DNA of 64,000 bases from Haemonchus contortus. Its lineage: Eukaryota > Nematoda > Chromadorea > Rhabditida > Trichostrongylidae. Each line of letters begins with the position of its first letter. Within the stretch, counting starts at the first letter, position 1. The stretch covers positions 9,388,591 through 9,452,590 of the forward strand of contig LS997564.1 in NCBI GenBank assembly GCA_000469685.2. Reading direction: 5' to 3'. The position numbers and the translations under genes were made by a program. Under the pieces are notes generated by a model, which saw only the letters and a list, made by a program, of their open reading frames with translations, searched no databases and was not told where the DNA came from. Positions 46,560-58,900 of the stretch are shown one piece after another.

Positions 46560-49500
46560 GTTAGACAAATTAATCCGTGGCGATAAATTCCCCTAATGGG
46601 ATGTCTTATCCCCCAACTATCCTGAAATCCCCATCATGCCCACTCGACTTCTTTGAAAGGAATCCTCTTCAGAAATTCTAGTTGTTCCTGAGTCCTCGTT
46701 TTCACAGCTGCGACCGACCAGAGCGATTTGTCCTCCTGAGGGAGATACAATCCTTCCCACCTGCCATCGGATGCTTGGGAATTACCTCTTCTCTAAATTT
46801 TCTATTTGCTTTTTTTCAGATGTCATCGTTTATCATTTCTGCTTATTGGGCCAATCAAGCCCTGAACCAACATTTCCGGGTCCTTTCTTTTTCCAGAAGC
46901 CATTTATCTTTTTTGTTCTCTCGTTTCACCCATTTCATTCCGTAAAACACTCCCGGGTGCAAATTGATGAGCGATGACCACGTTGTCGATACAGATGCAC
47001 GATTCATATTCAGACATTCCGCAACATTTCGACGTCCGCATCGTTCGTTCGACCGTCAGCCACTCAAACATCCAGCCAACCGGCCGACTGCTGCCGACCG
47101 ATGCTGCCGCAACCGGCACATGCGATCGACTATGATTAGCAGCGATTTTTGTGCCATCGAAACCATTCTCCCACTTGACCCATACCCGGAATCGTATCTA
47201 ATTGTTGCTCACTGAGCCTTTCCTCTTCTCCTCGTCCGCTCTTTGTACGAGCCCACCGCTACCCTCCCACCGTATGGTCTACACTGCAGAAGACGTGTGC
47301 TCGCCGAAGATGATTGGCTGCGGTTTGTAAGAGAAACTGGCGGTAATTGCTAGGACAGCACCGTCTCCCAACCTCGCTAGGCGTTATCTCCCAGTCTGAG
47401 ATTGTGGAGTCCCCTATGTCGTCTGTTTTTCTCCTTAGAGTGTTTTTCCACAGGTCACTGCTCCTACTGAGCCTGGGTAGTTGGAGCTACTAGCACCCGC
47501 TCTTGGTCTTTGGATCGTTCTGGTTGATAAGCCCAGGTTGGAAACTTCTTCTCGCCTGTCTGTTTGGCTGTTGACTGATGTGTCCAGGCCTTGAGCTTCC
47601 CGGGTATTAGATGGTGTTTGGGGATCGAGAGTAAGTTTTTGTGTTTTCTTCTATTCCCCTTTTTGAGCCTAAGAGGACAAAGACTTTTCCCTTTTATCCA
47701 TCTCAGGTGAGAAAGAGGGATTTGCAGCCAGCTCTCTGACTAAGTGGAACAGCAGACGGGAACGGACGTCGCTTAGGTAAGTATGTAGGTTGATCTTTAT
47801 AACAGGGGCGAAAGTGGTAGACCTGTGCCCAATTCTGACCCCTTCATGAATTAACCTCGAGAGACTAGATCTACTAAACCGCAGCCCTGCTCCTCGATGA
47901 TAACCCTTTTTATCATTTGGTTACTGCGGGGCTGAAATTCTTCTCGATTGGGACAATCCAGTTGTCTGCAGCTGCTGGCTGCTGTTATGTGTTCTAACCC
48001 ACTGAGATATACATCTGTGTATACGTTCATTACTGTCTAGTAGAACGCGCCCTGACGCGGAGGCAGCAGCGGACCCGTCGTCGTCACGTAGTCGTGTTCA
48101 TAACCGAAATCCGCATTTCGCCAGATCACAATCGGTCTTCGGGAACTGTCGGTTGTAAACTAGGAACGACCAGTAGTAGCAACTGCATATGGGCGATTTC
48201 ACCGGCATACTTTTGTGCTCAACTTCAATTGCTACATACCTGATGGCTCTATCCACAAAATCCGCTTTCACTCGTGTCACTAATGCGGTATTTAAGTAGA
48301 TTTACTTTATTTTTGACATCGTTGAACATAGTATGTCATGTTTAATTTTCCAGAGTACCTCAGCCTTGTAGAGGTGCGTACGTTGGCTGCCTGAGCAATT
48401 TAGATATTAGATTGAGATTATCTTCTAAGCAATGAGATACACGCCTCTCTCTAGAACTCTCAGATTAACCCATGCAACATGTGGGCGACGTTGAAATTCC
48501 CCGCTCCATCGTTTTAGAAATCCAAGAAGCTTATAAAATCTGCTCCTACTGACTTCTGAGGCCATCGTAGAATCTCATAGCTTCACACTACTTCTTCTTC
48601 TACCCTGCTGTTCATTGTCCTCATCATTTATATTCTCTTCCGAACATTATTAAAATATAAAGCTCAAAAAAATCCAGTCCCTTCACCCGGAATTGCTTAA
48701 ATTTCTTTTCGAAAAAATATTGGAAGAAATAGAATAGAATTTAGAATATAATAGAAAATTCCTCTACGATCTTTGGATACCCCACTTTGAAAGGAGGAGA
48801 TTGGAAGATAATAAAATTGTGTTGAGACTAATTCTTCTGGTGCTCTGGATGGGAATCCGCCTTGTATTCAACAGTTAGGATTTTTGCTGTAGAATTTTGA
48901 TGGATGGAGTACAAAGCGTGGTGAAGTAGCCTACACCCAATTGTAGAAGATTCCCGAGAGCCGATTACTATTGGTAACAAAAAGCCTCCCGTTTATTTAA
49001 AAAGTCGGACTGTTTTGTGAAATTCTACAGATTTCTGTACTGTAAAACCGTTGGGGTAGAACTATGAACTTCAGAGAAGGAAACTTTCCGCAAACAGCCC
49101 CCAACATAAACATGTGACTCACTTTTTTGTTAGCCGCAATTATTAAATTTTTTCTGATGGCTGTTTGCAAAGGAAATTGGAAAAGTTCCAAATTGTTTCT
49201 ACCCTCCAATCATCCATGAGGCCTACTGTTAAGTTAATTTTGTATAAAAAAATTGAAATGAAATCGTGAAGTTGATATTTGTTACTATATCTTCCTCTTG
49301 GGATTATTAATCAGCGAAGTTTGGGTTATCGGTAGAACCACTTCCATCTACACACATACTACAAACTCTCTCCCGAAGTTTCCCCCATTGGGACCCTCGA
49401 TCCTGATTCAGAGATTCAGGTATGAGCTTTCGGTGATGGCTATAGCGCATGACGTAGGTTGGACGTCATGGGCGGTCGAAGACCTTTGAACATTGAAATT

Positions 49501-52500
49501 TTCATTTATTCATTCATTTATCTTTCCTCGTATTTCACTTTGAGGTGTAAGACTCTGTTTTCAAGCTAACTACCCTCTGTCTCCTCTTCCTCTACTTGTT
49601 CCCGTTTTACTGTTTCCTGGCGTCTTGGCTTCTTTCTGGACATTTTGAGTAGTCGAAGGATCGTACAGCCGTTACCTTCCATCAATTTATCCTTACCTTC
49701 TCTTTCCAAAATACTTTTCCGTGGCAGTTTTCAAGCGCTCGCTTTAATCCTTGAAAATGCTCGGTTGATATGCTAAATTCCTAACCTGTACCGTACCTAA
49801 CCCCCTTCTCAATGTCTTACTGTAGTACCTCTTTGTCGATGTGATGAACATGCGGCAGAGGTGGAGCGATGCGAATGAAACGCGCTCGATGCAAACGCTT
49901 TTGTTTGATCAAACGCGTAACAATGTCAGTTCCTCGGGGGGACGTGGAGTTCATGAGATGGGGTAGAGGGGGTAGGTGGATGGATGGGTGGGTGGGTGTG
50001 TGTATGCACGCAGGGTGGTTAGAGAGTAGGGAAACGATCGCGATGAGGTGTATCATCAACGTATAGGTTTGGACAGTACACATCACCGCTCAATCGTCGA
50101 TTCATGTAGCATAAAGCAGAGGACGGGCAGAGGGGCAAAGGTTTGGTGGCCCACCGAGCCTGAGCTAACACACTTCTGACTCTTTGCTAGTCATTTTACA
50201 CACTATGCAAACATCATTCATGGATACTCATCTCGATAGAGATAGTGCCGATCAAAGTCATCAACGCCCGTCCACCTTCACTGTCACCAACCTTCTTCCT
50301 TCCAAGGTTTGACCTTTTTTTGAGTACACTGAAGAATTGAGTAAAGTTGCAGAAAACCTAGACCACTTTAGGAACAGTTACAATGTTTTGTGAGGCGAAT
50401 GGAAGTTGTCTCGACTAACTTGTTCAGGATGCGCCATGTTTTTTCTCCCTACGAAGTTTTGAAAGGGGACTCTGCCAAGAAAGCTTTGGGACGCTCACCT
50501 TCCCTGTAGTGGGGAAGACCATAGATCGCCCATGATCAACTCCAAGACGAGCGTGGTGCTTATTGGAAGAATTTGGTTGCTACTATCTAACTCAATAGTT
50601 CAGGCTTTCAGAGGTGGTAAAATGGTCATTTCAAAGCTTCCCATCGACGGCAGCTGACCTTCACCGGCAACGGTTTCACAAGCTCATGCCCATTTTCGTC
50701 ATCGCTGTTGGATAGTCGTGAGAGGTGGATCTATCAACTGCGCATAATAACAATTTCCGAGCCCTGGGTGCTGCATAAGTCTTTAAGCTGCTAGCGAGTG
50801 GCTATCATCCGTTGAACGATGTTTGTTACGAAGTGGTCTTCATGGTGAGTAAAGAAAGTGACGAAAAACTTTCATGCCTGATTGCTAGATCAAGCCTGTA
50901 AGGAAGAGCCGATTAAGCTGGTTGCAACTGAGATTGAGATCTTTGGAATTTGTCTTTGCATAGAAGGGTCATTTCATCTACATCTCACCTCGTTACGATG
51001 ACATAGACAATGTTTTACCCGTTGTCGTTCCCAAGCCCAGGTAGTCGCTATAGGATGTGCTCACCTGCTTAAAACTCGTCCATTGTATACTCTCGAATGC
51101 CAAGTTAAAGGGTTCAGCCGATGGACTGTTCCCGGCTTCTGCAAAAATTGGTAGGGAGCAGTTTGGACCACACCTTTTTGCATCAAAAGGATGTCGGGAA
51201 TCCTTTCCCTGAAGAAAATTCAGTGTCAACAAGTAAAAAGTGTGTGTATCAGACAGCTTTCAGATGATCAACGAGCTTTGCCTCTGATAAATTTGCTCGG
51301 AAAATTTGGATAGAATCAACATCATAGAGTCTTAAGTTGCAAGGAGCTCGAGCGGGGTCCTCATGCATAACAATCAGTGTAAAAGCCATTCAGTTTCATT
51401 CCTCAACAGATTATGCAGTAAATATTAAGATCCAGCAGAGTCTAACCATACAGTTTTCTTTGAGCTATTCATGCTAAGCGCATCTTATGCTGCAGCTCTT
51501 CAACTCCACTTACTGCTTGCATACAGCCAACTGCTAAGTAGCGTAGGTAAGTCAAGATATAAGGTTGTGAACCTATGGCTGGACCCATACCTGCTGCTTA
51601 GAAAAGGTACTAAAGAAATATCCACTTGAACCAAGAAGTAATTTCTTTGGGACGTCAGTCGGGTAAGACCTCCTCGAGCACCTCCTGATGGTCCCATTCA
51701 AAGAATTGGTCCAATTTTTTTTCAGTTCGAGGCTCAGATAGTTGAATACCCCACAATCCGAGTTGAGGAAGAAATCAAAAGGGAATGGTTATGCCATAAT
51801 TCTTAATAGTCATAGGTTTACTTGGAAGTAGATAAGGAGGTGAAGTCTTCGTGATGATTCACTTTTACTGTTGAATAGCCTTGAAAGGACTGGCTGACTC
51901 TTTCAGCCTTTGCCTTTTCCCCGTCAGGGCAAGTACTTCACCACTGACTCTTCCACTTCGTGATTCAGTACTTACCTTGTTTGCATTACTTGCAACTTCA
52001 GACTGGTCTGATCTGACTGCTGCTTCTGCAGTGGCTCTCTTCGTGAGGGGGCACTTCTAATGTGGAAGAATACGAAATGAGCAGATCCCCTCGTGGCGGC
52101 TTGATGCTGATGTATCCGTAGATTTCCAGTTGGAGCATACTCCTCGTGCCATCCTCATTTTCATAGTAAATCACTCAGATATTCTTATGATTTCTTACAA
52201 TAATCCGGAGATTACGTGGATGGAAGCAGTCGAGGCGCCGCTAATCCACCACCCATTGCTTTCTCTTTGATGAATTCTCACTTCAACAAGTTATTCCTGA
52301 GCTTGTAACATTTTTTCAACGTCCTCTTTCGACAAAATTCTAAAAACATTAAAGCGATTTTAGTTTTTTTTCAATGAAAACGTAGATTGTCCCGTTACTT
52401 AGAAGGATTAGAAGGAGTGTGCCGAAGTCCGAGCCTTCATTTCTTATGAAATCTTGTCCGACGGTCGCGTGTTGTGTGAAAGTTGACGAGAATCTTTGGG

Positions 52501-52820
52501 AAGGGGCCCAGAGATTACTATATTGGATTATTTCTTGTTTATTTGGAAGCTGTGATCCTCTCATGTTCTGCTGTAAGTATTTCTAGATTTGTTTACAGAA
52601 GTTGGATCAATAATAAACAAAAGATAGTAGCAACATGCCAGAAACATTCCCCACATACTATTTCCCATCTCTTCCCATACTTCTCAGAACTTACTGTTAG
52701 CCTTTGCTTAATACCTCTTCTTATTGATTGTGCTGTATTTCCTGTTGTTTCACATTTTTCCTTGCCGACAAACACCTGAAATTCCTACCGTATCCTCGTC
52801 TTTCTGCTTAGTATAAACAT
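46560..52820. other. No supported gene; upstream region of gene B
   Basis: CpG-rich patches occur at 46960-47130 and 48050-48090, and a GGTGGATGGATGGGTGGGTG microsatellite at about 49976-50010. Frames are short and overlap on both strands. It may include the promoter of gene B, but no core promoter element is legible. Confidence 0.35.
49976..50010 (+). repeat. GGAT/GGGT microsatellite
   Basis: Runs of GGTGGATGGATGGGTGGGTG followed by GTGTGTGT. Simple sequence only. Confidence 0.75.
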
Positions 52821-52821
52821 A

Positions 52822-52832
52822 CTGTATTTCAG
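52822..52832 (+). promoter_or_regulatory. Probable trans-splice acceptor of gene B
   Basis: ctgtatttcag matches the nematode TTTCAG acceptor and lies 51 bases upstream of ATG 52884, with no ATG or stop-bounded frame between. In nematodes this arrangement is typical of a spliced-leader site; a cis-spliced 5' UTR exon would look the same. Confidence 0.5.
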
Positions 52833-52883
52833 ATTTATGGTACAATACACGAATCAATAAAGTAACAAAGAGGTCAACAAAGG

Positions 52884-52949
52884 ATGAGTGCTGCTGCTAC
52901 TGAAGGACCGCCTGAAGCAAAAAAATTCCGTATCGATCTGCCGACACAG
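52884..52949 (+). CDS. Gene B exon 1 (start)
   Basis: Begins at ATG with MSAAATEGPPEAKKFRIDLP, donor CAG|gtatgt, phase 0. Start chosen because it is the first ATG after the upstream acceptor. Residues 1-22. Confidence 0.75.
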
Positions 52950-55900
52950 GTATGTTCTAGCGATCAATTCCTAAGATCAGGTGATTGGGCTGGGTTTTTC
53001 AACTCAAACTGGCCCGGAATTGCTAGGAAATGTCTATTGGATTGGAACAGTTGATCAACTCGCTGATACAGTATTGAGGTAGTTAGGGACGGAAGGAATG
53101 AAACGAGTTTCAGTTGAATATTGGGAGTTTTCCAGAGACCGTTTGAAAAGACGTTCAGCCCAATGGCATTGTACTCTTAAAATAACGAGGACTCTGCGGG
53201 TCTGCTTAGGATTGACCATGTTATCCCATTCTGAGGACAGTATGACAACAGGACTCAAAAGACACGAAACCTTCTCCGTGCTCTCATGCTGTCCTCATAA
53301 CTAGAAACATGGTCCCTGAACAGGTTTATATTTAGTACGGACTGCCAACAGGCCAGGAACCAAATATCCACTCAAACAAACTGTCTTCTCACAATTTTTT
53401 TCGACGCTGAAAAATGGTGTTCGTTTTTCAGTTATTCTCCGTTGTCTGTCTCTGGGTGGTTTGTGAAACGAATAAACATCGTATTAGATAGGTAGAATGA
53501 ATAGCTTTTGCATGTGATGATACGTGGGAAAATCACGCCCGTATGCGATTAGCCAAGTGTCTTGACGTGAAAAAGTGTTCAGGTGAAGAGGCAGTTTGTG
53601 GTGGGAAAAAAGCACCACCACCAGCCATCATGACACGCGCGCTCGACGGGCACGATGCTTCCGATGATACATCATCATCTCTCATGAAGTACCCAGTATA
53701 GCAGGGAAAGAGCAAGGGGATGGTAGCTTGGATCGTTCATATCTCGAGTAACTGGTACATATTCTTACTCCCCCTGGGATCCGTTTCTGAACGTCCATCA
53801 GGGAAATCTCCATTCTGAGCACGATCTGCTGTTGGGTGACCTTCATGGGACACCCAAGGGAACCTAGGGTTTAAGGTGAACGGATGCTGTGCGGTTGGAA
53901 TAGGTCGATCAATTCGATCGATACTTCGTGGGGTGAAAATGTAGATGGGGGGGGGGGGTCAACATAAAGCGTTAATGTAACAAGTAGTTAAGACGGTCCT
54001 AGGGTGTAAATCCGTGTTATACTATTAGTAATGTATCGGAGACGAAAAGAAGGATGATCATCGGTCATCTGTGTGCTCTAATGCGGTTTTAGCCAGAGTG
54101 GTGTGGTTTTTTCGGGGTGGACGAGATGACTAGCTCGCGCGAAAAGCTGGAAACTCCCGTATAAACCCACCCCCGTGCTTCTTCCCTCCTTAGGCTTAGT
54201 TGAAAAAAATTACGTCCGGGGGGTAACACGGGATGACCCTCCTCCCCCCTCCTACCCACCTACCACATTTTCACCCTTTGTGGATAGGAAAATGTAGAGC
54301 CAACGGAATTGAAGAGTTCTTCATTGAACCCGATTTCTTGAAGCAGTGGCTAAAAGGGAGCCATTGGTCTTTCAATCAATGTGGTACATTATAAATCGGC
54401 CGAAGCTTTTCCTGATTGTTCAGAATGGCTGTGGCTCTTCATGTCAGAAGCAAGAGCTGCCCAGAGGAACGAGCAAGAGCTGTCAGAGCAAGAGCAAGAA
54501 CGTGTGCTATTGATGATATAATATATAATATATCCCTCACCCACGACCTGGCTGGGAAGAAACCTCTTTTTGAGGAATCCTAGTATTTTCTCCTGCTCCT
54601 CGCAAGTGGGGTGGTGACCTTTCGGATCTTGACATCAATTCGATCGTCTGCCAAATATATCCGAATAATCTGACCTATCTTGAAGCGAGAGGCTAGAAAA
54701 ACAAACATCTCTAGGATATGGTGAAGTTGGGCTAGTTCATTTTATCACCTTACCTACTAGTCAGTACCGGGCCAAGGATTAGGATTAACTCGTTCGAGAG
54801 ACAGGCACATGACATCTGATTAATTATAGTTGGTGTGCACTTTCAGTAGGCTTAGGAGGAAGGGAAGCTGTGTTTCTAAGGAGATACAAGTGTTTAGTTA
54901 CGAATACTTTTACCCTGGTCATAGCTTCCTGGCCACACCGACTTTCAAAAACCGCTCAGCTCAACTGAACAAATGCGATTTGTACGAAATATGGTTCAGG
55001 CGCATTTCTAGACTTTTTTCTTCTTCTTCTGGGAACTTCAGAACTTCTTGGAACTTCAGAGGTTACTGAGTCCGGCCTCAGACATAACAGATAGCTGCAG
55101 TCACCTGAATGACTCTTGCCGGGTGTCTGCAAATGCATGAAAACGCTGCTTGTCTCGCTTAATGTTTATGTTATACTTCTATGTTCAGGTGGTCGTCGAA
55201 CCATCGTTGTGCTCGTCAGAATCACCCGATGGGCCAGCCGCAGCTGATGGGCAATCGCCGGCAGGGCCAAGCTCTGCTCGTTCGACTAATGGATCCGAGG
55301 TCCGTTCCACTTTATTTTCACATAATACGGAGCATATTTTTCACAAAAAAGCATATTATCAAAAAAATGAGTGACAATAACTTTAGATTTCGTCTGGATC
55401 ATCAGTGGAGAAAGACGATGAACCTGAGCCAGGTATGACCGGTAATATACTGGAAATGATAAGCAAAAGTCTCCTTGGAAATGCATTTAAGGTTAGTCTA
55501 CCCATTATTATTACAATATACTACTATTACATTTTACTGCAAAATAGGCTATTAAAAAATTGATATTATTTGAGAGGGAATCAACTTCATTATCGGAGGA
55601 AATCTGTGGCAACAGATTAACCGAGCCGTGGGGATGGAAGGAATCGTTAGCCTGGACGGGTGCTGAGCTGGGATTCGATTCCGGGATTATGCCCGTGGTA
55701 GAGTGCCTCATTTAGCCAAACTCTTCAAGGAAGTCTCTATATGTATCCTTCGAGAATGATGGAGTATTAAGGCAGTAAAAAATAGTTAACTGTTTTTTTT
55801 TTGTTCTAAACCACAGCCATGCATCTACAGCATTGGTTCTCCCAGGTATCCAGGGCTAACTATTACCCTGAATCACCTAGCTGATGGCCAAGGAATTGAT

Positions 55901-58900
55901 TTCATTTTGACGGGCTTTTCCTGTGGATTCTCTGCAATTATAATAGTACAGGCTGTGCTGAATGTGATTGTTAAGTTCGTCGAATTGTGTCATGCGGGGT
56001 TGTTGACTCACCTGCCACGACTCACATGTTGTAAAGAGTGTTCATCGGGGAATGGTTGGGGGCAATCACATGAGAACCTCATCCACCGTAATTCCATGAC
56101 AGAACAATCGTTTTTTCAAACTGTGCAAGATTCTCTGTTGAGCTTGGAATAAGTCCGTGACAGTGCAGGAGTATATTAAGCGCAGGCTGTGTAGTGTACA
56201 GCTCCTAATCTCGAAAACCCTTCAAGCCTTTGAAATGTTTTGGTTGAAAAATGCGGCCAATGAAATCAAGAAAGGGTTCTCCCTCCAAAAAACCCCAAAA
56301 GACAAGAATATTAGCATTACAAACAATTGTTGGCATTTTACAGCATTACGGTCAAAGTAGTGTAATTCAGAACTACGATCTTCTTTGATCGAATACATAA
56401 AAATCGATCTGTATCTCAATAAGTATCGAGCCTTAATGAAACCAAACTACAACAAAAGGGCGCTGTTAGATCAAAGAATGACTTAGGTGGGACGTAGTAC
56501 TGGCCTCAGAATCAACTTTGCCGACGTACACACCCGGATTCGGACGAGTTTCCACAGGGTCGTAGAGGCTGTAGAGGTCTCACCATTCGCGCCAGGACCT
56601 ACATATACGTTGCACGTAGGCAGTTCTCTGTAGCTAGCTGTACGCAACGGCACACACGTTTGGACAACTCGACCGAATACCCTTCCTTGCAACTTACGTA
56701 ATTACGATCCAAGTAAATGGAGTGGGTTATGTTCGATGCTTTCACGACTGTTCCATGAGCTTTCGATTTTAATAGCGAACCTAGAAATGGCACACGCCAA
56801 GACGTTAGTCCCCGGTCATCTGCCTTGCAATGTAGTTAAAGGCATAGTGGAACTGCTCCTTGACATACTTGGGAAGTATCTGGGCCAATGTTCAGAAAGG
56901 ATCCGTTCTGAAAATGAGTTCACAGTGAATCGTCCATTTGTGGAAGAATGCTCTGCAAGAGCTTTCTTAACAGCGATCATCGAGCATCATTAGAGCTATT
57001 AAGGCATCAAGTGGAAAACGAAGTCACCATGTTTATCATTCATGGCATCCGAGAATGATTAGAAACCACACGTTGAATATAAGCACCGGCTCAAGCCTTC
57101 AATTACTGCAATGCATTTTCATGGCTCGTAAACATAGCGGATTTTTTGGCAAGTGATTCAACAAGGTCTCCTCTTGATTTGTTTGGCAAAGGAATGAAGC
57201 TCGGTTATATTTAAGTACCGGGGCTGAAATCAGTACTTCAGTGAATAATCGGATCCTACGCAGCAGTATGTAGGTACCGAAGTTGGTATAAGTGACGAGA
57301 ATTAATTTCATCGATGCGATTTCGAGTTTCCCCGAGGTAGCTGTCAGGGGACTGCATCGAGAGAAATTTACACCGGTAAAAATTAGCTCCAAGTCAAGGG
57401 TCCCACGATGGCTAGTGCCACGAACTAAACCTAATAAGCCAAACTGAGACTAAGAGAGAAAAAAAAACGCCTGTGCAACTTTTACTGATTTCTTCCTGTT
57501 TAGTTAGATGAGATCTCTCGTCCACCTCGTCTGCCATCGGTACCGGCATCGCCAGTGCCAGCGCCTATTCCTGGTTCGGTTGCCGTCGCGCAGTCACCAG
57601 CCGCACAGCTATTCTCAGAGGTAAGTAGAAAAACCTCATCGCAGGAGAAGTATTAGAAAGAGAAACCTACTAGACCTTCATTGTTAGCTTCGAATCATTG
57701 GAATAAGAGCGGAAATGATTGCCTAACTGAGTAGTTTGGATTGATAGTGATAGGAGGAACTAGACGAGTATGGACGGCACATCGGAGAAGGTAAGACTAA
57801 CAAAAAAGGAAGCCAGCCAGCTAATCAGAAGGAATAGATGACCATTCGTGAATGTATTTCTATAACAAGGCCCTTTAAAATCATTGTCTGGGCTACATTA
57901 GCTATCAATTGCCTGTACGCTTCAGAGTGGAAGACGAGTACGAGGCGAGTGCGAGAGGGGATTGCTCAACGCTGAGAACTTCACTCTTTTTCCTTTGTTT
58001 TCTGACGTACGGCTTTTATACTAATAATACAACATAACTGTTGTCATTGATATTTACTAATATTGATAATCAATTTCGGTATTTTAGGATGACTGGAGTT
58101 GGCATCGAAATCCAGCCGCAGCCATTCGATCCGGTGGCACCAACAAACAGACTCCTGTCTGGAAGTATTTTGTTTACAATAAAGCAGAGAACCTGAGCAG
58201 GTCAGTAGCCGGAATGATAGAAATAAGTGAAATAACTTTGAAAAGCCAGGCGATCCTGGTAATTGCGTTGTTGGGGTCGTTAGAACCGGGGCAACTGAGT
58301 TTGTTTGGAGCATGCCGTAGCCGCCGTCGCGTCTAGGTAGCTTCATGTCCTAATAGGTCCAACTACAAACTACAACATCTTATCCTACAGGTTTTAGGCT
58401 TTTCAGGATATAACAGAGATACCATTTTTGCTGGGAGAATAGAAATAAGGGGTTCCCACAGCCAACGTCCACCGTTCAATAACCTATCGATTGTTCGGTG
58501 ATTCAAGACCGCCAATCCACCCACTTCATGTTCATAGCGAAAAAAAAAATTGACGAAGGTAATCTAATGACAGGATCAATTACAGGTGTATAATCGGCGA
58601 CTGTACATACAGCTTGAAAGGGCCGCACACGAGTACCTTGGCTTGTCATCTGAAGAAACATTCGGCCGAATACGCTGAATTCCAAAAGCTGAAGGTGAGT
58701 TGAGGGGTTTCACTGCGAGGGTCTCCTGGTCTATTTGAAATGAGGAAAGGTATGAAGACCTTTACTGTTCTCGAAATCTTCATGAAGGACTCTGGGTGGA
58801 AATGAGCAACGCTGGCTAACGTAAAGCTGTACATAAAAACTGATTTCCCCAGGGGGTCCACTATCGATGTACAAGTCAGTGCTTATATCCTCCTAGACGA

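Noticed and set aside
45828..46586. The longest open frame of the window (252 codons, plus) and its overlapping 228-codon partner
   Set aside because: Both exist because the region is C/T-rich and so poor in stop codons. The product would be Ser/Leu/Phe low-complexity, in two frames at once, with no domain.
56736..56993. 85-codon plus frame in gene B intron 3
   Set aside because: Looks protein-like, but no splice sites connect it in phase to exons 3 and 4, and no family is recognised.
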